DNA from: Litsea cubeba
Taxonomy: Eukaryota; Streptophyta; Magnoliopsida; Laurales; Lauraceae
Assembly: GCA_012931725.1 (NCBI GenBank)
Contig: CM022944.1
Location: forward strand, 19,037,979 to 19,101,978
DNA: 64,000 nucleotides
Direction of reading: 5' to 3'
In this document: positions 13,367 through 23,603 of the stretch, in pieces
Position numbering within the stretch: the first letter of the stretch is position 1
Layout: every line of letters begins with the position of its first letter
Translations under genes and position numbers: made by a program
Notes under the pieces: model-generated
Database searches by the model: none
What the model was told of the DNA's origin: nothing
What the model saw: the letters and a program-made list of their open reading frames with translations, nothing else

Positions 13367-16300
13367 ATGGCTTCAGGAGAAGGTTTCTCTTCTAATAAAG
13401 CGCCACTATTTGATGGGACAAATTACTCTTTTTGGAAAGTCAGGATGCAAACTTATCTTTCAGCATTGGGGTATGACATATGGGACTGTGTAAGAAAAGG
13501 CTACAAAGGAAAAGAAGATCCTACTGATGCGGCTGAGAAGAAATTACTTGAGAATGATTCAAAGGCAAGGAATGCTCTGATGTGTGGACTGTCAGACAAT
13601 GAACTTGTCAAGGTCATGACCTGTAGGACCTCAAAGGAGATATGGGATAAGCTGCAGAGTGTTCATGAGGGAGACAAGAAAATAAAAGAGGCAAAACTGC
13701 AAACTCACCGGGCTCAATTTGAGAGTTTGAAAATGACTGAAAGTGAGACCATTGACTCATATCTACTGAGAGTCAATGAAGTTGTGAACTCTATTAGAGG
13801 GCTTGGTGAAGTGCTAAAAGAAGAGTCTATTGTTAAGAAAATTTTGAGAACTCTTCCTGCCAGATATGATGCCAAAGCTTCTGCCATCGAAGAAGCCAAA
13901 GATCTAGATGTCTTCAGCATGGATGAACTGCATGGTTCACTGACAGCATATGAGATGAGAATAGGGAAGCCCAAATCTTCTGACAGGGAAGCTGCTTTCC
14001 GTGCAAAGAATAAGGCTAAGGAAGTGGTTAAGTCAGATAAAGATGATTCAGATGATTCAGATGAAGAACTAGCGGCTAACTTCGTTCGAAAATTGAAGAA
14101 GGGTCAAGGTAAATATAAAGGGAAGCTGCCTTTCAAGTGCTTTAATTGTGGAGATGTGGGTCATTTTGCTGCTAAGTGTCCTCATAAGGACAAAGAAGAA
14201 AATGACGATGATATACCTAAGAAAAAATTCTTCAAGAAAAACTATCGCTTTAAGAAAGGGAAGTCTAAAAGTCTAGTGTCAAAGAAAATGTCCAGTTCTT
14301 CCGATGATGATTCCGAAGACAGTGGGAATGAAGCAGCAGAGGCTCTTTTTATGGCCATACTTGATGAACAAGTTGAAGATAACAAGTCTGAAAAGGGAAA
14401 ATCATCAAGTGATGATGAAGATGCTGAAATTAACTTGGAAGGAGAGTTGTTGGCTGCACTTGAGGAACTATCTTCTGAAAGGAAAAATCATAAGAAAACT
14501 TCAAAAAGGCTAGTTGATGCAGAGGAGATGGTTGTAACATTGAAATTGAAATTGGAGGAAAGCAAGAGGATACATGAAGATCTTGAGGCACATGTAGTTT
14601 TGAAGACTGAAGAAAATAGTAAGTTAGAGGAGGAGGTGACTGGTTTGAAAATACAGTTGGAGAAGTTCTCACAGAAGCTGAATGCTTATCAAGGGTCCTC
14701 CAAGTTGAATGAGATTCTCAGTGTTCAAAGGCCTCCTCATCTAAAATTTGGCCTTGGGTATGAGGGAGAGTCTTCTTTTAAACAAGTTAAAGAAGCGCCT
14801 CAGAAAACTGAACAGGCAGCTGTGAATGTAACTCCTCCAAAAGCAATACCACAAACTCAAAAACCTGAAAGGAAATTTGCTCCACCAAAGAAGATGCCAG
14901 AGCAGCAAAACTTCAGGCCTCCTATGCGGATACAATCTACAAACTTCAGGTCAATTTCTCACTTCCATGGTTACTGTTTCCAATGCAATACATATGGACA
15001 TAAAATGATGACCTGCAAATTTAATTTGAGGCCTAGAAACTTTGTGAATAGGAACCCTTTTGATGCCCTTATGATGTATCCTGTAGAATGTTTTATTTGT
15101 CATAATTTTGGGCATCTGGCTAGAAATTGTATGCATGCATATCCCCTTAATCGAAGACAGGTACAATTTCAAAACGCAAATGCTATTACACATCAACAGA
15201 GGGCTCCTAAGACTGCTGAGTTGACCAGTATTGAAACAGATAAGTCTGCTAAATCAGTTAAAAAGGTTTGGAAAAGAAAAGAACAAAAAGACAAGGATAA
15301 CTCCTTGATAGTACAGACAGCCTTCAAAGCACAAGGAAAATTGACTTCATGGATTCTAGACAGTGGATGCTCTAGTCACATGACTGGTGACAAGAGTAAG
15401 TTCTCCAAGCTACAGCAGTATGATGGAGGATCAGTGAAATTCGGAAATAATGATGGAGCTAAGATTGTTGGGAAAGGTTTGGTCAGGATAATTGACGGCA
15501 AAATCAGATCCGAAGAAGTGTTGTTTGTTGATGGGTTGAAACACAACTTGTTGAGTGTCAGTCAGATATGTGATAGAGGACATGGCATTTTCTTCAACAA
15601 ACATGGCTGTGAAATCTTAGACAACAATGGAAAGGTTGTGGCAGTTGGTATGAGGACTTCAGGCAACTTATATACTCTTTCTGAGACTACAGTGAATACA
15701 TGCATGTTAGGGAGGGAAGATGAAAGTTGGTTGTGGCATAGGAGACTTGGGCACATAAGCTTCAAAAATTTGTCTAATATATGCTCCAAGAAGGCAGTTC
15801 GGGACATACCTCACATTGGGAAAGCTCAAGACAGTGTCTGTGATGCATGTCAGAAAGGGAAGCTAACTAGATCTTCTTTCAAGTCAAAAGAGTACAACAC
15901 AAGCAAGCCTTTAGAGCTGGTACACACGGACTTGTGTGGCCCGATGAGGACTCGGAGTTTGAGCGGAGACAAATACTTCATATTATTCATCGATGATCAC
16001 TCTCGCATGACTTGGATTATGTTTCTGAAGAACAAGGATGAAGCATTTAATATGTTCAAGATCTTTAGAAAACAGGTCGAAAATCAGACTGGCAGGAGAA
16101 TCAAGGTGTTGAGGTCAGACCGAGGAGGAGAGTTTACTTCAGATGAGTTTGAGGAGTACTGTCAAGAACATGGGATTCGTAGGCAATTTTCTGCAGCTCG
16201 CACACCTCAGCAAAATGGTGTGGTTGAGAGGAAGAACAGGACAGTACAAGAAATGGCCAGAACCATGTTGACAGAGAGCAAGCTTGCAGATGCATTTTGG

Positions 16301-18376
16301 AGAGAAGCAGTTCACACTGCTGTATACATTCAGAACAGATGTATGCTTAGAGCACACACTGACAAGACTCCCTATGAACTGTGGTTTGGCAAGAGAGCAT
16401 CTGTGAAGTACTTCAAGGTATTCGGCAGTAAGTGCTTTATAAAAAGGTTGGATCAAAATCTTGGGAAGTTTGATGATCGTGCAGATGAAGGCATCTTCAT
16501 AGGCTATTCTACTAGAAGCAAGGCCTACAGGTGCTACAATAAAAGGCTTCAGAAAATAGTCGAGAGTATAGATGTTAAGTTTGATGAAAACAAAAAAATT
16601 CCAAAGAATATTCAGGAGATTGAGTATCCAATGTATGAAAATCCTGATGATAACAATGAGATTGAAGACTTGCCTAGTCACAAGGAAGAAAAGTCGGACG
16701 ATAACTCAAAAGAGAAGAAAGAAAATGACAGATGGCATAATTATCATGGTATTAACGAAACTGATATCATTGGAGATCCACAGGTTGGAGTACAGACTAG
16801 GAAGATGAAAACCAGTTTATTCTCTCTCTTGTCCACAGTTGAACCCAAAACTGTTGCAGAAGCAAGTAAAGATGACAGTTGGGTCAAGGCAATGCATGAA
16901 GAGTTGGATCAGATTGAGAAAAACAAAACTTGGGAGCTTGTACCTAGACCAAAAACCAAAAATGTCATTGGCACCAAGTGGATTTTCAGAAATAAGTTGA
17001 ATGAGGAAGGACAAGTAGTGAGGAACAAAGCTAGACTTGTTTGTAAAGGCTATGCACAAGTTGAAGGGATAGATTTTGAAGAAACCTTTGCACCTGTGGC
17101 TCGGCTTGAGGCTATTCGTATGTTTCTAGCTTTGGCAGTATATAAGAGCTTCAAAGTCTACCAAATGGATGTCAAGTCTGCTTTTCTGAATGGCAACCTG
17201 GAAGAAGAAGTATATATAGAGCAACCGGATGGATTTCAGTTGGGAGACGACTCAAATATGGTATGCAAACTGAAAAAGGCTCTCTATGGCCTAAAACAAG
17301 CACCAAGGGCATGGTACTCTCGGCTGGATGCCTACCTACAGCAACTTGGGTACAAAAAGGGTGTTGTAGACAGCAACCTATATGTGAGGACAGAAGATGG
17401 TACTCAGGTAGTTGTGGTAGTGTACGTGGATGACATCATCTTCGCGGGCAACAAAGATGAATTGTGTACAGAGTTTGCAGAGAAGATGAGGACTGAGTTT
17501 GAAATGTCCATGATTGGGGAGCTCTCATTCTTTCTTGGCCTCCAGGTTAACCAAATGAAGAACGGCATGTTTATCTCACAGGTAAAGTATGTCAAGGAGA
17601 TGTTAAAGAAGTTTAACATGGAAGACTCAAAACCTGTCAGCACACCCATGACAACGAGCTGCAAGTTGAGTAAAAATGATGAGTCAGTGACTGTTGATAA
17701 CACCATGTATAGGTCCATGATTGGAAGTCTATTGTACCTGACAGCTACTAGGCCAGACATTTTACAAGCTGTGTGTATGGTTGCTAGATTTCAGGCAGAT
17801 CCAAGGGAAACACATGTGACAGCAGTGAAGAGGATATTCCGGTACATCAAAGGCACATCAGAATATGGTTTATGGTATCCACGAGGAAAGGATTTCACAT
17901 TAATAGCCTACTCAGATGCAGATTGGGCAGGATGTGTAGATGACAGGAAGAGCACTAGTGGAGGTGCATTCTACTTAGGTGACAAGTTGGTAGCCTGGCA
18001 CAGCAAGAAACAAGATTCAGTTTCCTTGTCTACAGCAGAAGCTGAGTATATTGCTGCGACAACTTGCTGCACACAACTTCTTTGGATGCGACAGATGCTA
18101 AAGGATTTGGGAATTCAATTAGTTGAGGCCATTCCTATTTTGTGCGATAATACAAGCGCCATTAGCATATCAAAGAATCCAGTTCAGCACAGCAGGACCA
18201 AACATATTGCCATCAGGTACCACTTCTTGAAGGACAAGGTGAATGATGGAGAGGTGAAGTTAGAGTATGTTCCGACTACAGAACAAGTTGCGGATATTTT
18301 CACAAAGCCTCTACCGAAAGAAGTCTTTGAATACCTCCGAATGAAATTGGGGGTTACTTCTTCTCCAAAGCATTAG
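13367..18376 (+). CDS. Copia-1 gag-pol polyprotein, intact
   Basis: One frame of 1669 codons plus stop starts at ATG 13367; an upstream in-frame TTG at 13343 is not a likely start. Domains in order are as follows. UBN2-type gag lies near residues 1-230, and a CCHC knuckle starts at C258. An acidic, serine-rich stretch and a coiled coil cover roughly 290-450, and two more CCHC knuckles start at C537 and C575. The protease has D665 in the DSG motif. A GAG-pre-integrase motif WLWHRRLGH starts at 788. The integrase has D855, D918 and E954 (D,D35E spacing). Reverse transcriptase has YVDDI at 1353-1357 and RNase H has SDADWAGC from about 1516. No stop or frameshift breaks it and all catalytic residues I can check are present. 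It makes the virus-like-particle protein and the enzymes for reverse transcription and integration. No envelope-like ORF follows. Confidence 0.97.
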   Translation: MASGEGFSSNKAPLFDGTNYSFWKVRMQTYLSALGYDIWDCVRKGYKGKEDPTDAAEKKLLENDSKARNALMCGLSDNELVKVMTCRTSKEIWDKLQSVHEGDKKIKEAKLQTHRAQFESLKMTESETIDSYLLRVNEVVNSIRGLGEVLKEESIVKKILRTLPARYDAKASAIEEAKDLDVFSMDELHGSLTAYEMRIGKPKSSDREAAFRAKNKAKEVVKSDKDDSDDSDEELAANFVRKLKKGQGKYKGKLPFKCFNCGDVGHFAAKCPHKDKEENDDDIPKKKFFKKNYRFKKGKSKSLVSKKMSSSSDDDSEDSGNEAAEALFMAILDEQVEDNKSEKGKSSSDDEDAEINLEGELLAALEELSSERKNHKKTSKRLVDAEEMVVTLKLKLEESKRIHEDLEAHVVLKTEENSKLEEEVTGLKIQLEKFSQKLNAYQGSSKLNEILSVQRPPHLKFGLGYEGESSFKQVKEAPQKTEQAAVNVTPPKAIPQTQKPERKFAPPKKMPEQQNFRPPMRIQSTNFRSISHFHGYCFQCNTYGHKMMTCKFNLRPRNFVNRNPFDALMMYPVECFICHNFGHLARNCMHAYPLNRRQVQFQNANAITHQQRAPKTAELTSIETDKSAKSVKKVWKRKEQKDKDNSLIVQTAFKAQGKLTSWILDSGCSSHMTGDKSKFSKLQQYDGGSVKFGNNDGAKIVGKGLVRIIDGKIRSEEVLFVDGLKHNLLSVSQICDRGHGIFFNKHGCEILDNNGKVVAVGMRTSGNLYTLSETTVNTCMLGREDESWLWHRRLGHISFKNLSNICSKKAVRDIPHIGKAQDSVCDACQKGKLTRSSFKSKEYNTSKPLELVHTDLCGPMRTRSLSGDKYFILFIDDHSRMTWIMFLKNKDEAFNMFKIFRKQVENQTGRRIKVLRSDRGGEFTSDEFEEYCQEHGIRRQFSAARTPQQNGVVERKNRTVQEMARTMLTESKLADAFWREAVHTAVYIQNRCMLRAHTDKTPYELWFGKRASVKYFKVFGSKCFIKRLDQNLGKFDDRADEGIFIGYSTRSKAYRCYNKRLQKIVESIDVKFDENKKIPKNIQEIEYPMYENPDDNNEIEDLPSHKEEKSDDNSKEKKENDRWHNYHGINETDIIGDPQVGVQTRKMKTSLFSLLSTVEPKTVAEASKDDSWVKAMHEELDQIEKNKTWELVPRPKTKNVIGTKWIFRNKLNEEGQVVRNKARLVCKGYAQVEGIDFEETFAPVARLEAIRMFLALAVYKSFKVYQMDVKSAFLNGNLEEEVYIEQPDGFQLGDDSNMVCKLKKALYGLKQAPRAWYSRLDAYLQQLGYKKGVVDSNLYVRTEDGTQVVVVVYVDDIIFAGNKDELCTEFAEKMRTEFEMSMIGELSFFLGLQVNQMKNGMFISQVKYVKEMLKKFNMEDSKPVSTPMTTSCKLSKNDESVTVDNTMYRSMIGSLLYLTATRPDILQAVCMVARFQADPRETHVTAVKRIFRYIKGTSEYGLWYPRGKDFTLIAYSDADWAGCVDDRKSTSGGAFYLGDKLVAWHSKKQDSVSLSTAEAEYIAATTCCTQLLWMRQMLKDLGIQLVEAIPILCDNTSAISISKNPVQHSRTKHIAIRYHFLKDKVNDGEVKLEYVPTTEQVADIFTKPLPKEVFEYLRMKLGVTSSPKH

Positions 18377-18468
18377 GGAGAATTGGAGACAGGGGGAGTG
18401 CGGGCATACTGTTGGAGCACTTTTCCCTTCTGGACATCTCCCTTTGTTATTGTTGTCAAAGGGGGAGA

Positions 18469-18672
18469 TATGTATGTTTTGCAGTTGAGCTTAGAAGGTT
18501 CGGTGACAGGTATGTATGTTTTGCAGTTGGGCTGAGAAGGTTCGGTGACAGGTATGTATGTTTTGCAGTTGGGCTGAGAAGGTTCGGTGACAGGGGGAGT
18601 CAAATGAAATTATATGTATGTTTTGCAGTCGGGCTGAGAAGGTTTGGTGACAGGGGGAGTCAAATGAAATCT
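18469..18672 (+). repeat. Tandem repeats (42/60 bp) before the Copia-1 PPT
   Basis: Four copies of a 42 bp unit starting TATGTATGTTTTGCAG occur at 18469, 18511, 18553 and 18613. The last two units are extended to 60 bp by a GGGGAGTCAAATGAAAT segment, so purine-tract-like GGGGGAG motifs are repeated along the 3' untranslated part. An open frame on the opposite strand here is only the repeat read in reverse. Confidence 0.95.
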
Positions 18673-18710
18673 ATTTTCTTCTCCAAGTCCGCAGGTGTTG
18701 ACAACAATTC

Positions 18711-18723
18711 CAAAGGGGGAGAT
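18711..18723 (+). promoter_or_regulatory. Polypurine tract of Copia-1
   Basis: CAAAGGGGGAGAT lies directly 5' of the 3' LTR and should prime plus-strand DNA synthesis. A near copy, CAAAGGGGGAGAT at about 18458-18469, lies 250 bp upstream and could act as a second tract. Confidence 0.9.
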
Positions 18724-20289
18724 TGTTGGTCATTTGTTTTAGTTTGTAATTGTTGTCAATCCTAGGGTGTTGGCATGGTGTTGGAAAGCAGTATGATGAA
18801 GGTTGCAAGCATTCAAAGTGAAACTGGGCAACTGCATGTCCAGGTCATGTCAGTTAAGCATATTGTTATGCTTATATCTTCACATCTAGCACCTGAATTA
18901 AAAAGTGGTCAACATGACTTTTGTGCATCAGTGAGAGGGCTTGATTTTTTGTTTTGGAATCAGGTCGATCCGACTTCAGGTTTTAAAGTTATGGCCCAAA
19001 CAGTGGGACAACTCTGCCTCTCTCAGGTTGCTGTTTTTCTCAGACCAGTCAGCTTCGAGGTGATTTTACACTACCTTCCATTCAATCTGGGTTAAATCTC
19101 AAAGCATGAAAGTTGTAGCCCTCTGATAAATCTTTTATTTAGCTCAAGAATCATGTCGTTTCGAGCTCGGAAGAGGAAGTTATGAATTTTCTAGTGGAGA
19201 CAAATTCTGCAGTTTCTCTGCACTGCGAGATTAATTCTTCTTCTTGGTACCTTGTTGTGGGTCCCATTATGTGTTGGGATGTAATCAGCAGATGGCCCAT
19301 CAGTTTCATCTGATTCAAATGGTAGGTAAGTCCATGTGCATAAGTCTTCATTCAAATGCAAAAGTCTTTTGCATTATAACAAAAGTCTTTTGCATAATGC
19401 AAAAGTCTTAATGGAAGAGCCTACAATTGTTGAGTGTGCACTTATTTTCAATTAGAAAAATGGGGTTTATTCATTTTTCTTCATAGAGTGCAAAAGTCTT
19501 GTGCAAAAGTCCTCTATTAAGTCAAGGTTCAAATAATTAATTGATTCCTACATTTGGTTGGGATCAATTTTCTTCTCCTTGGTGTGCTTCTTTGAAACAA
19601 GCTCTTTGAAATCATCATCGATGCTACAACAAGAATCCCATCAATTGAAGTATCTTAATTCCATTCCTGAGAGAGTTGGAGAGATGATCTAAAGGCTGAA
19701 AAACCAAAAGTCCCGGTGCAAGCAAGAGAGTTGCAAATTCTGAGATTCACTCTTGAGATTGTGTGTGCCTATCACCATCTCTCACTCGGAGTTATGATTA
19801 AGATGTTCTTCAATACATGATGATCTGTTCTTCATCTGTGGTATGGTCATCTTGCCCTCTATTTCATGTGGATTTATATTCCTACTTGTAGTCTTCCTCA
19901 GATGATGATTGTGCAGACTAAGGGTGTGACTAGAAATTAGTGATTGTGATTGATATTTTCTTGACACTTGTGTGTGTTGCTAGAATTTTATTGTAAGGCA
20001 CCTGTGTGTGTCATAAATTTTTGTTAATCCTTGTAATCACTCAAGTGGGTGCTTGAGTGTAGGGGTTGGTGTTCTTGTCCGTTGGTGCGGGCAAAGTTGT
20101 AAGGGGTTGGTGCTCCTAGCAGTTGGTGCTGCCAAAATAGTGGAAGTGCATTTTTGTGCACCGTGGATGTAGCCTGAGGGTGAACCACGTAAAACTTCTG
20201 TGTTGTGGTTGTGTGGTTGATTGTTTACATATAAAATTTTTAGGCACACTGATTCACCCCCCCCTCTCAGTGTCCGTGTGGGGTCAACA
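18724..20289 (+). repeat. 3' LTR of Copia-1
   Basis: It is 1566 bp, the same as the 5' LTR, with TG...CA ends and followed by the target duplication CATAT at 20290-20294. Polyadenylation of the element RNA would occur here. No substitution or indel relative to the 5' LTR was seen. Confidence 0.95.
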
Positions 20290-20294
20290 CATAT

Positions 20295-23281
20295 TACGGC
20301 AAAGAAAGAAAAAAGGAAGAAAGAACATCATAGAATTAGCAAAATTGGCTTATATAATGAAGATAATAGTGATGATTATAAAAAAATGACAACATTAGGG
20401 AATTAAAGAGAAAAATGAGAGTGAGCGGGGAAAGCTACTTACAAGAACAGGCTCACTTAGATGAGCTGTGGGGTGGAGCCAGTGCTTCCAGATAAGAAAG
20501 AAGAAGCCCTGAGGCAGGAGCGGAAAGAACCAACAGGGTCGTCCGCGAGGTCAGGGGCCATTGATTTTTTTTCCATATAGGACCCAGGGTGCAAAGCAAA
20601 CAATGACAGATTTCATTCACCAAGGACATAAAGCAAAAGGCACTTAAAATTGGCCAGGACATTTCAAAATTTATCCATCACAACAGTATTCCGCCAAATG
20701 TGGCCAATGCACCATACTATAGGCCATGGTGGATACAACTGTTGAGGTTGGCCTAGGAGTCAAGCATCTAACAGCCTATAAAATGCAGTCAATATCTTGA
20801 TCTGGAGATGTATGATTGTAGGAAATTTGTCAAGGAACACTATTAAGACATGGCATGAATATGGCTGCAATGCAGTGCACACTTTGTGTGATGGTTGGAT
20901 AGCCCCAAAAGAGACCAAGTTGTTAATTTCATGGCATTTTGTGTGACGGCTGTTGTATTTATGGACTTGTTCGACGTCTCGAGGTTCTACAAGACTGCCC
21001 AATTTAGTTTGACGATTATGGCAAGGGCTGTGAGTACCATTGAACGAAAAACCATCGTTCAGGTTGTTACATACAATGAGGCAACTTCAAAAAGGGCTAA
21101 GTACCCATATCTAGTTTGGGTCCCATGTGCTGTTGAATGTTGATTGTGTAGATCTATTACTCCATGATATCTATCGGTTTCCACAGGTGTGTGACACTAT
21201 TAAAGAAGGCAAAAAACATCACTTCACTTATTTACAACACAACACGTCACTGTTTCCCTCCTCAGAGGTGATCATGAAAATTTAAGGCCAAGAATCACAC
21301 AGTTCGCTACACACTTTCTAGCTTCGAAGAATCTCTGTCAGCAGGCGGAATTGATGTATATGTTCACCTCTTCTGAGAGGGTGCACTCCTGATTTCAATA
21401 AAGATTCTAAGATTACTAAGGCACAAGAGGTTCCCCACATAGTTCTCGGCGAGGTTTTTCGAGGCAGGGCAGAGAACATTATATACATAGCAGAGCCAGT
21501 GGTGAGGGTCCTAAAATTAGTTGATGGCAATCTGAAGGCAACATTTAGTCATGTCTGAGATGCCATTGATAGGGCTACGCTTCTCATGAAAGAGAGGATA
21601 AGAAAATGATGTCTCGATGATTATTTTAAGCAATTCTTGGAGATATTCAAGAGAAGATCGAAGGAAAAATCAACATTCAGAAGGTTACTGAAATGAAATA
21701 TTAGATATTCGCATCTATTAAATTCTGTGATGAATTATGTTTATTTATTATACGAATTGAGTCATTGCATGAATGGTGAATTATGCAGTGTACTACTTAA
21801 ATCCAAGTTGCCATTATAAAGAAAGGTTTTCTAGGTTCAAGTACGAAGAAGTTTTTTGAGGACTCAAGAAGGCGGTCACTCAGATGGTGGACAACATTAA
21901 TACACAAATTGAAATACTTCAACAAGTAAGATGTTTTTATTCTTGTCATTTTCTTATGATGTCAATTTCTAAACTGCGAATTGATGTGGATTTTTTTCTT
22001 TCTTTCTTTTTTTGCTCAGATAAGAATATTTAGAGGTGCATTAAGCAGTTTTGGTGCCAAGGTTTGCATCAGAGCTCACACAAGATTGGAAACAAGTAGT
22101 GTATTGTGTACATTAGTAATTTGCATAGAGCATGATATTTTATTTAGTTAATCATTGAACTGATATGGATATTTTTGTTTGGTTAATGCAGCTAAATGGT
22201 AGTGAACTTCTGCGAGGATGCTCTTGATCTTCAAATGTTGGTCATAAGGATTTTGAGCCAAACAGAAACATCATCGGGTTGTAAGAGGAATTTCAGCACA
22301 TTCGCATTAATCCATATAAATTCTCGCAATTATCCAACCCGAGAAAAGTTGAAACAAATGGTATTTATAAATTACGAAAAGAGGATGAAGGCAAAAAACT
22401 TGTAGAGCAGAGATAACAAGGATGGATTATATGACCCGATTAATTTAGATTATATTTTCTATGAAGACAGCCCATTGGGCCTGTGGCTTCATGAAAGAAA
22501 GGGGCCGATCTATATGAGTTCAAATTTCTTTTATTCAAAGGCAGGAGATAACAGTGAGAATCGTTCTAGTGGTTATTATGATGATGATGTTGTTGTTCAT
22601 TCGTCGTCCCCCCGCTTGCAGCTGTAGGGAACATCAACAGCACAAAAGGGGAAGGAGCCCACAACCGCAATTTCAAGTCAAACACATGGACGCGGCAGCT
22701 TTCAGTCTTCAGCATCGTAGCATGAGCGAGAAAAAGAAAAGAGAGATGAAAATATCAACATCTGAACATCTCTAGAGTGAGGCGCCCACAACACGTGGCC
22801 GGAAAAGCTACAAGTCACCATCCACTTTGTCAAAAGCAAAACAATGGTTTAAGAACCAAATCAAAGAGAATTTGACTCTTGATGCTGTTAAGAAGAAGAT
22901 ACCAGCTCAAAGAATGGAGCATACAAGTACAGAGGAAGAGAATCAACAAAAGAAGTCCCCAGGGACAACATCCAGCATGAAGCAGTCACCATCAGGGTCT
23001 GGTGAAGGGGAAGATGTTCAACAATCACAAGGCGAAGGCGGTGGTGATGGTGGACAATACATTGATAATGTTCAAATTATGATCCAATCCATTGCATGGC
23101 GGTTGGGTGGAGCCTGATGGTGGTTGAGGAATATAAACTTAGGATGTCATTCTTAATGATGAATATGGCAAATCCAAAGGCGTCAAGTGAAAGAAACGAA
23201 GACTTTAGCGAGTCACATGGAGGTTACCAATATGCACCACATGATCGGTCATAGATGGGATATGATTATGGGTATCACGCA
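20295..23281 (+). pseudogene. hAT-type transposase pseudogene, part 2 (DUF659, dimerisation region)
   Basis: The frame from part 1 continues through a basic linker to a stop at 20404. Downstream the homology is broken by several stops and frameshifts. A DUF659-like block lies at 20890-21143: NFMAFCVTAVVFMDLFDVSR, then IVQVVTYNEA, then YLVWVPCAVEC. A piece resembling the following RNase H-fold part lies at 21300-21600 (RFATHFLASKNL, then a MFTSSE block). The C-terminal dimerisation block is at 22196-22405 (SSGCKRNFSTFALIHINSRN). A glycine- and glutamine-rich tail follows up to 23276. Two intron-like gaps (about 21700-21900 and 21930-22190) may be real introns. The gene is clearly dead. It may be a hAT transposon or a once-domesticated DUF659 gene. 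Confidence 0.8.
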
Positions 23282-23592
23282 TGACAAACTCTCCTAAGAA
23301 CTTGAAACTTGAATAATAATGACTGAGATTGTATTAATCTTTTGTCATATTAATCTTTTGTCCTCTCTTGGAGAACCACTACATGTATATAGGGATTACA
23401 AGCCTTAATCAAGGCAATTAACAAAGTAAAATTAGCTAATCACTTAACTAAGTTAGGAAAGCAATCAATTTAATATTTACAGCATAATCAATCAACGACT
23501 CAATCAAATCCAAATCAAATCAACGTGATATGTGTAAGCTTGTTGGACTGATGGGCCTTGGGCCCCTTCATGGGTCGAGGGCCATCTTAACA
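23282..23592 (-). repeat. 3' LTR of Copia-2
   Basis: It is 311 bp. Against the other LTR it has two substitutions near its 3' end (positions about 23289 and 23294), a 16 bp tandem duplication around 23334-23365 (ATTAATCTTTTGTC twice), and it lacks one TA in the TATATATA run. The 16 bp duplication explains most of the length difference. Confidence 0.93.
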
Positions 23593-23603
23593 CCCCCCCT
23601 CAA
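23593..23603 (-). promoter_or_regulatory. Polypurine tract of Copia-2
   Basis: On the minus strand the sequence is TTGAGGGGGGG directly before the 3' LTR, the expected plus-strand primer. Confidence 0.85.

Larger units (their letters stand above)
11730..20294 (+). mobile_element. Full-length Ty1-copia retrotransposon (Copia-1), SIRE-like
   Basis: All structural parts are present. They are a 5 bp target duplication CATAT (11730-11734 and 20290-20294), two 1566 bp LTRs starting TGTTGG and ending CAACA, a tRNA-Met-type primer binding site, one uninterrupted gag-pol frame, and a purine tract before the 3' LTR. Domain order is gag, protease, integrase, reverse transcriptase, RNase H, which is the Copia order. 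The long LTR and the gag with a coiled coil and several CCHC knuckles point to the SIRE/Maximus lineage; that assignment is by resemblance. It inserted into the BED-finger exon of the hAT pseudogene. The LTRs show no difference by eye and keep a constant 6989 bp offset, so the insertion is recent and the copy may still be active. Confidence 0.95.

Noticed and set aside
18373..18603. Minus-strand repeat protein (PVTEPSQPNCKTYI units)
   Set aside because: It is the 42 bp tandem repeat before the PPT read in reverse.
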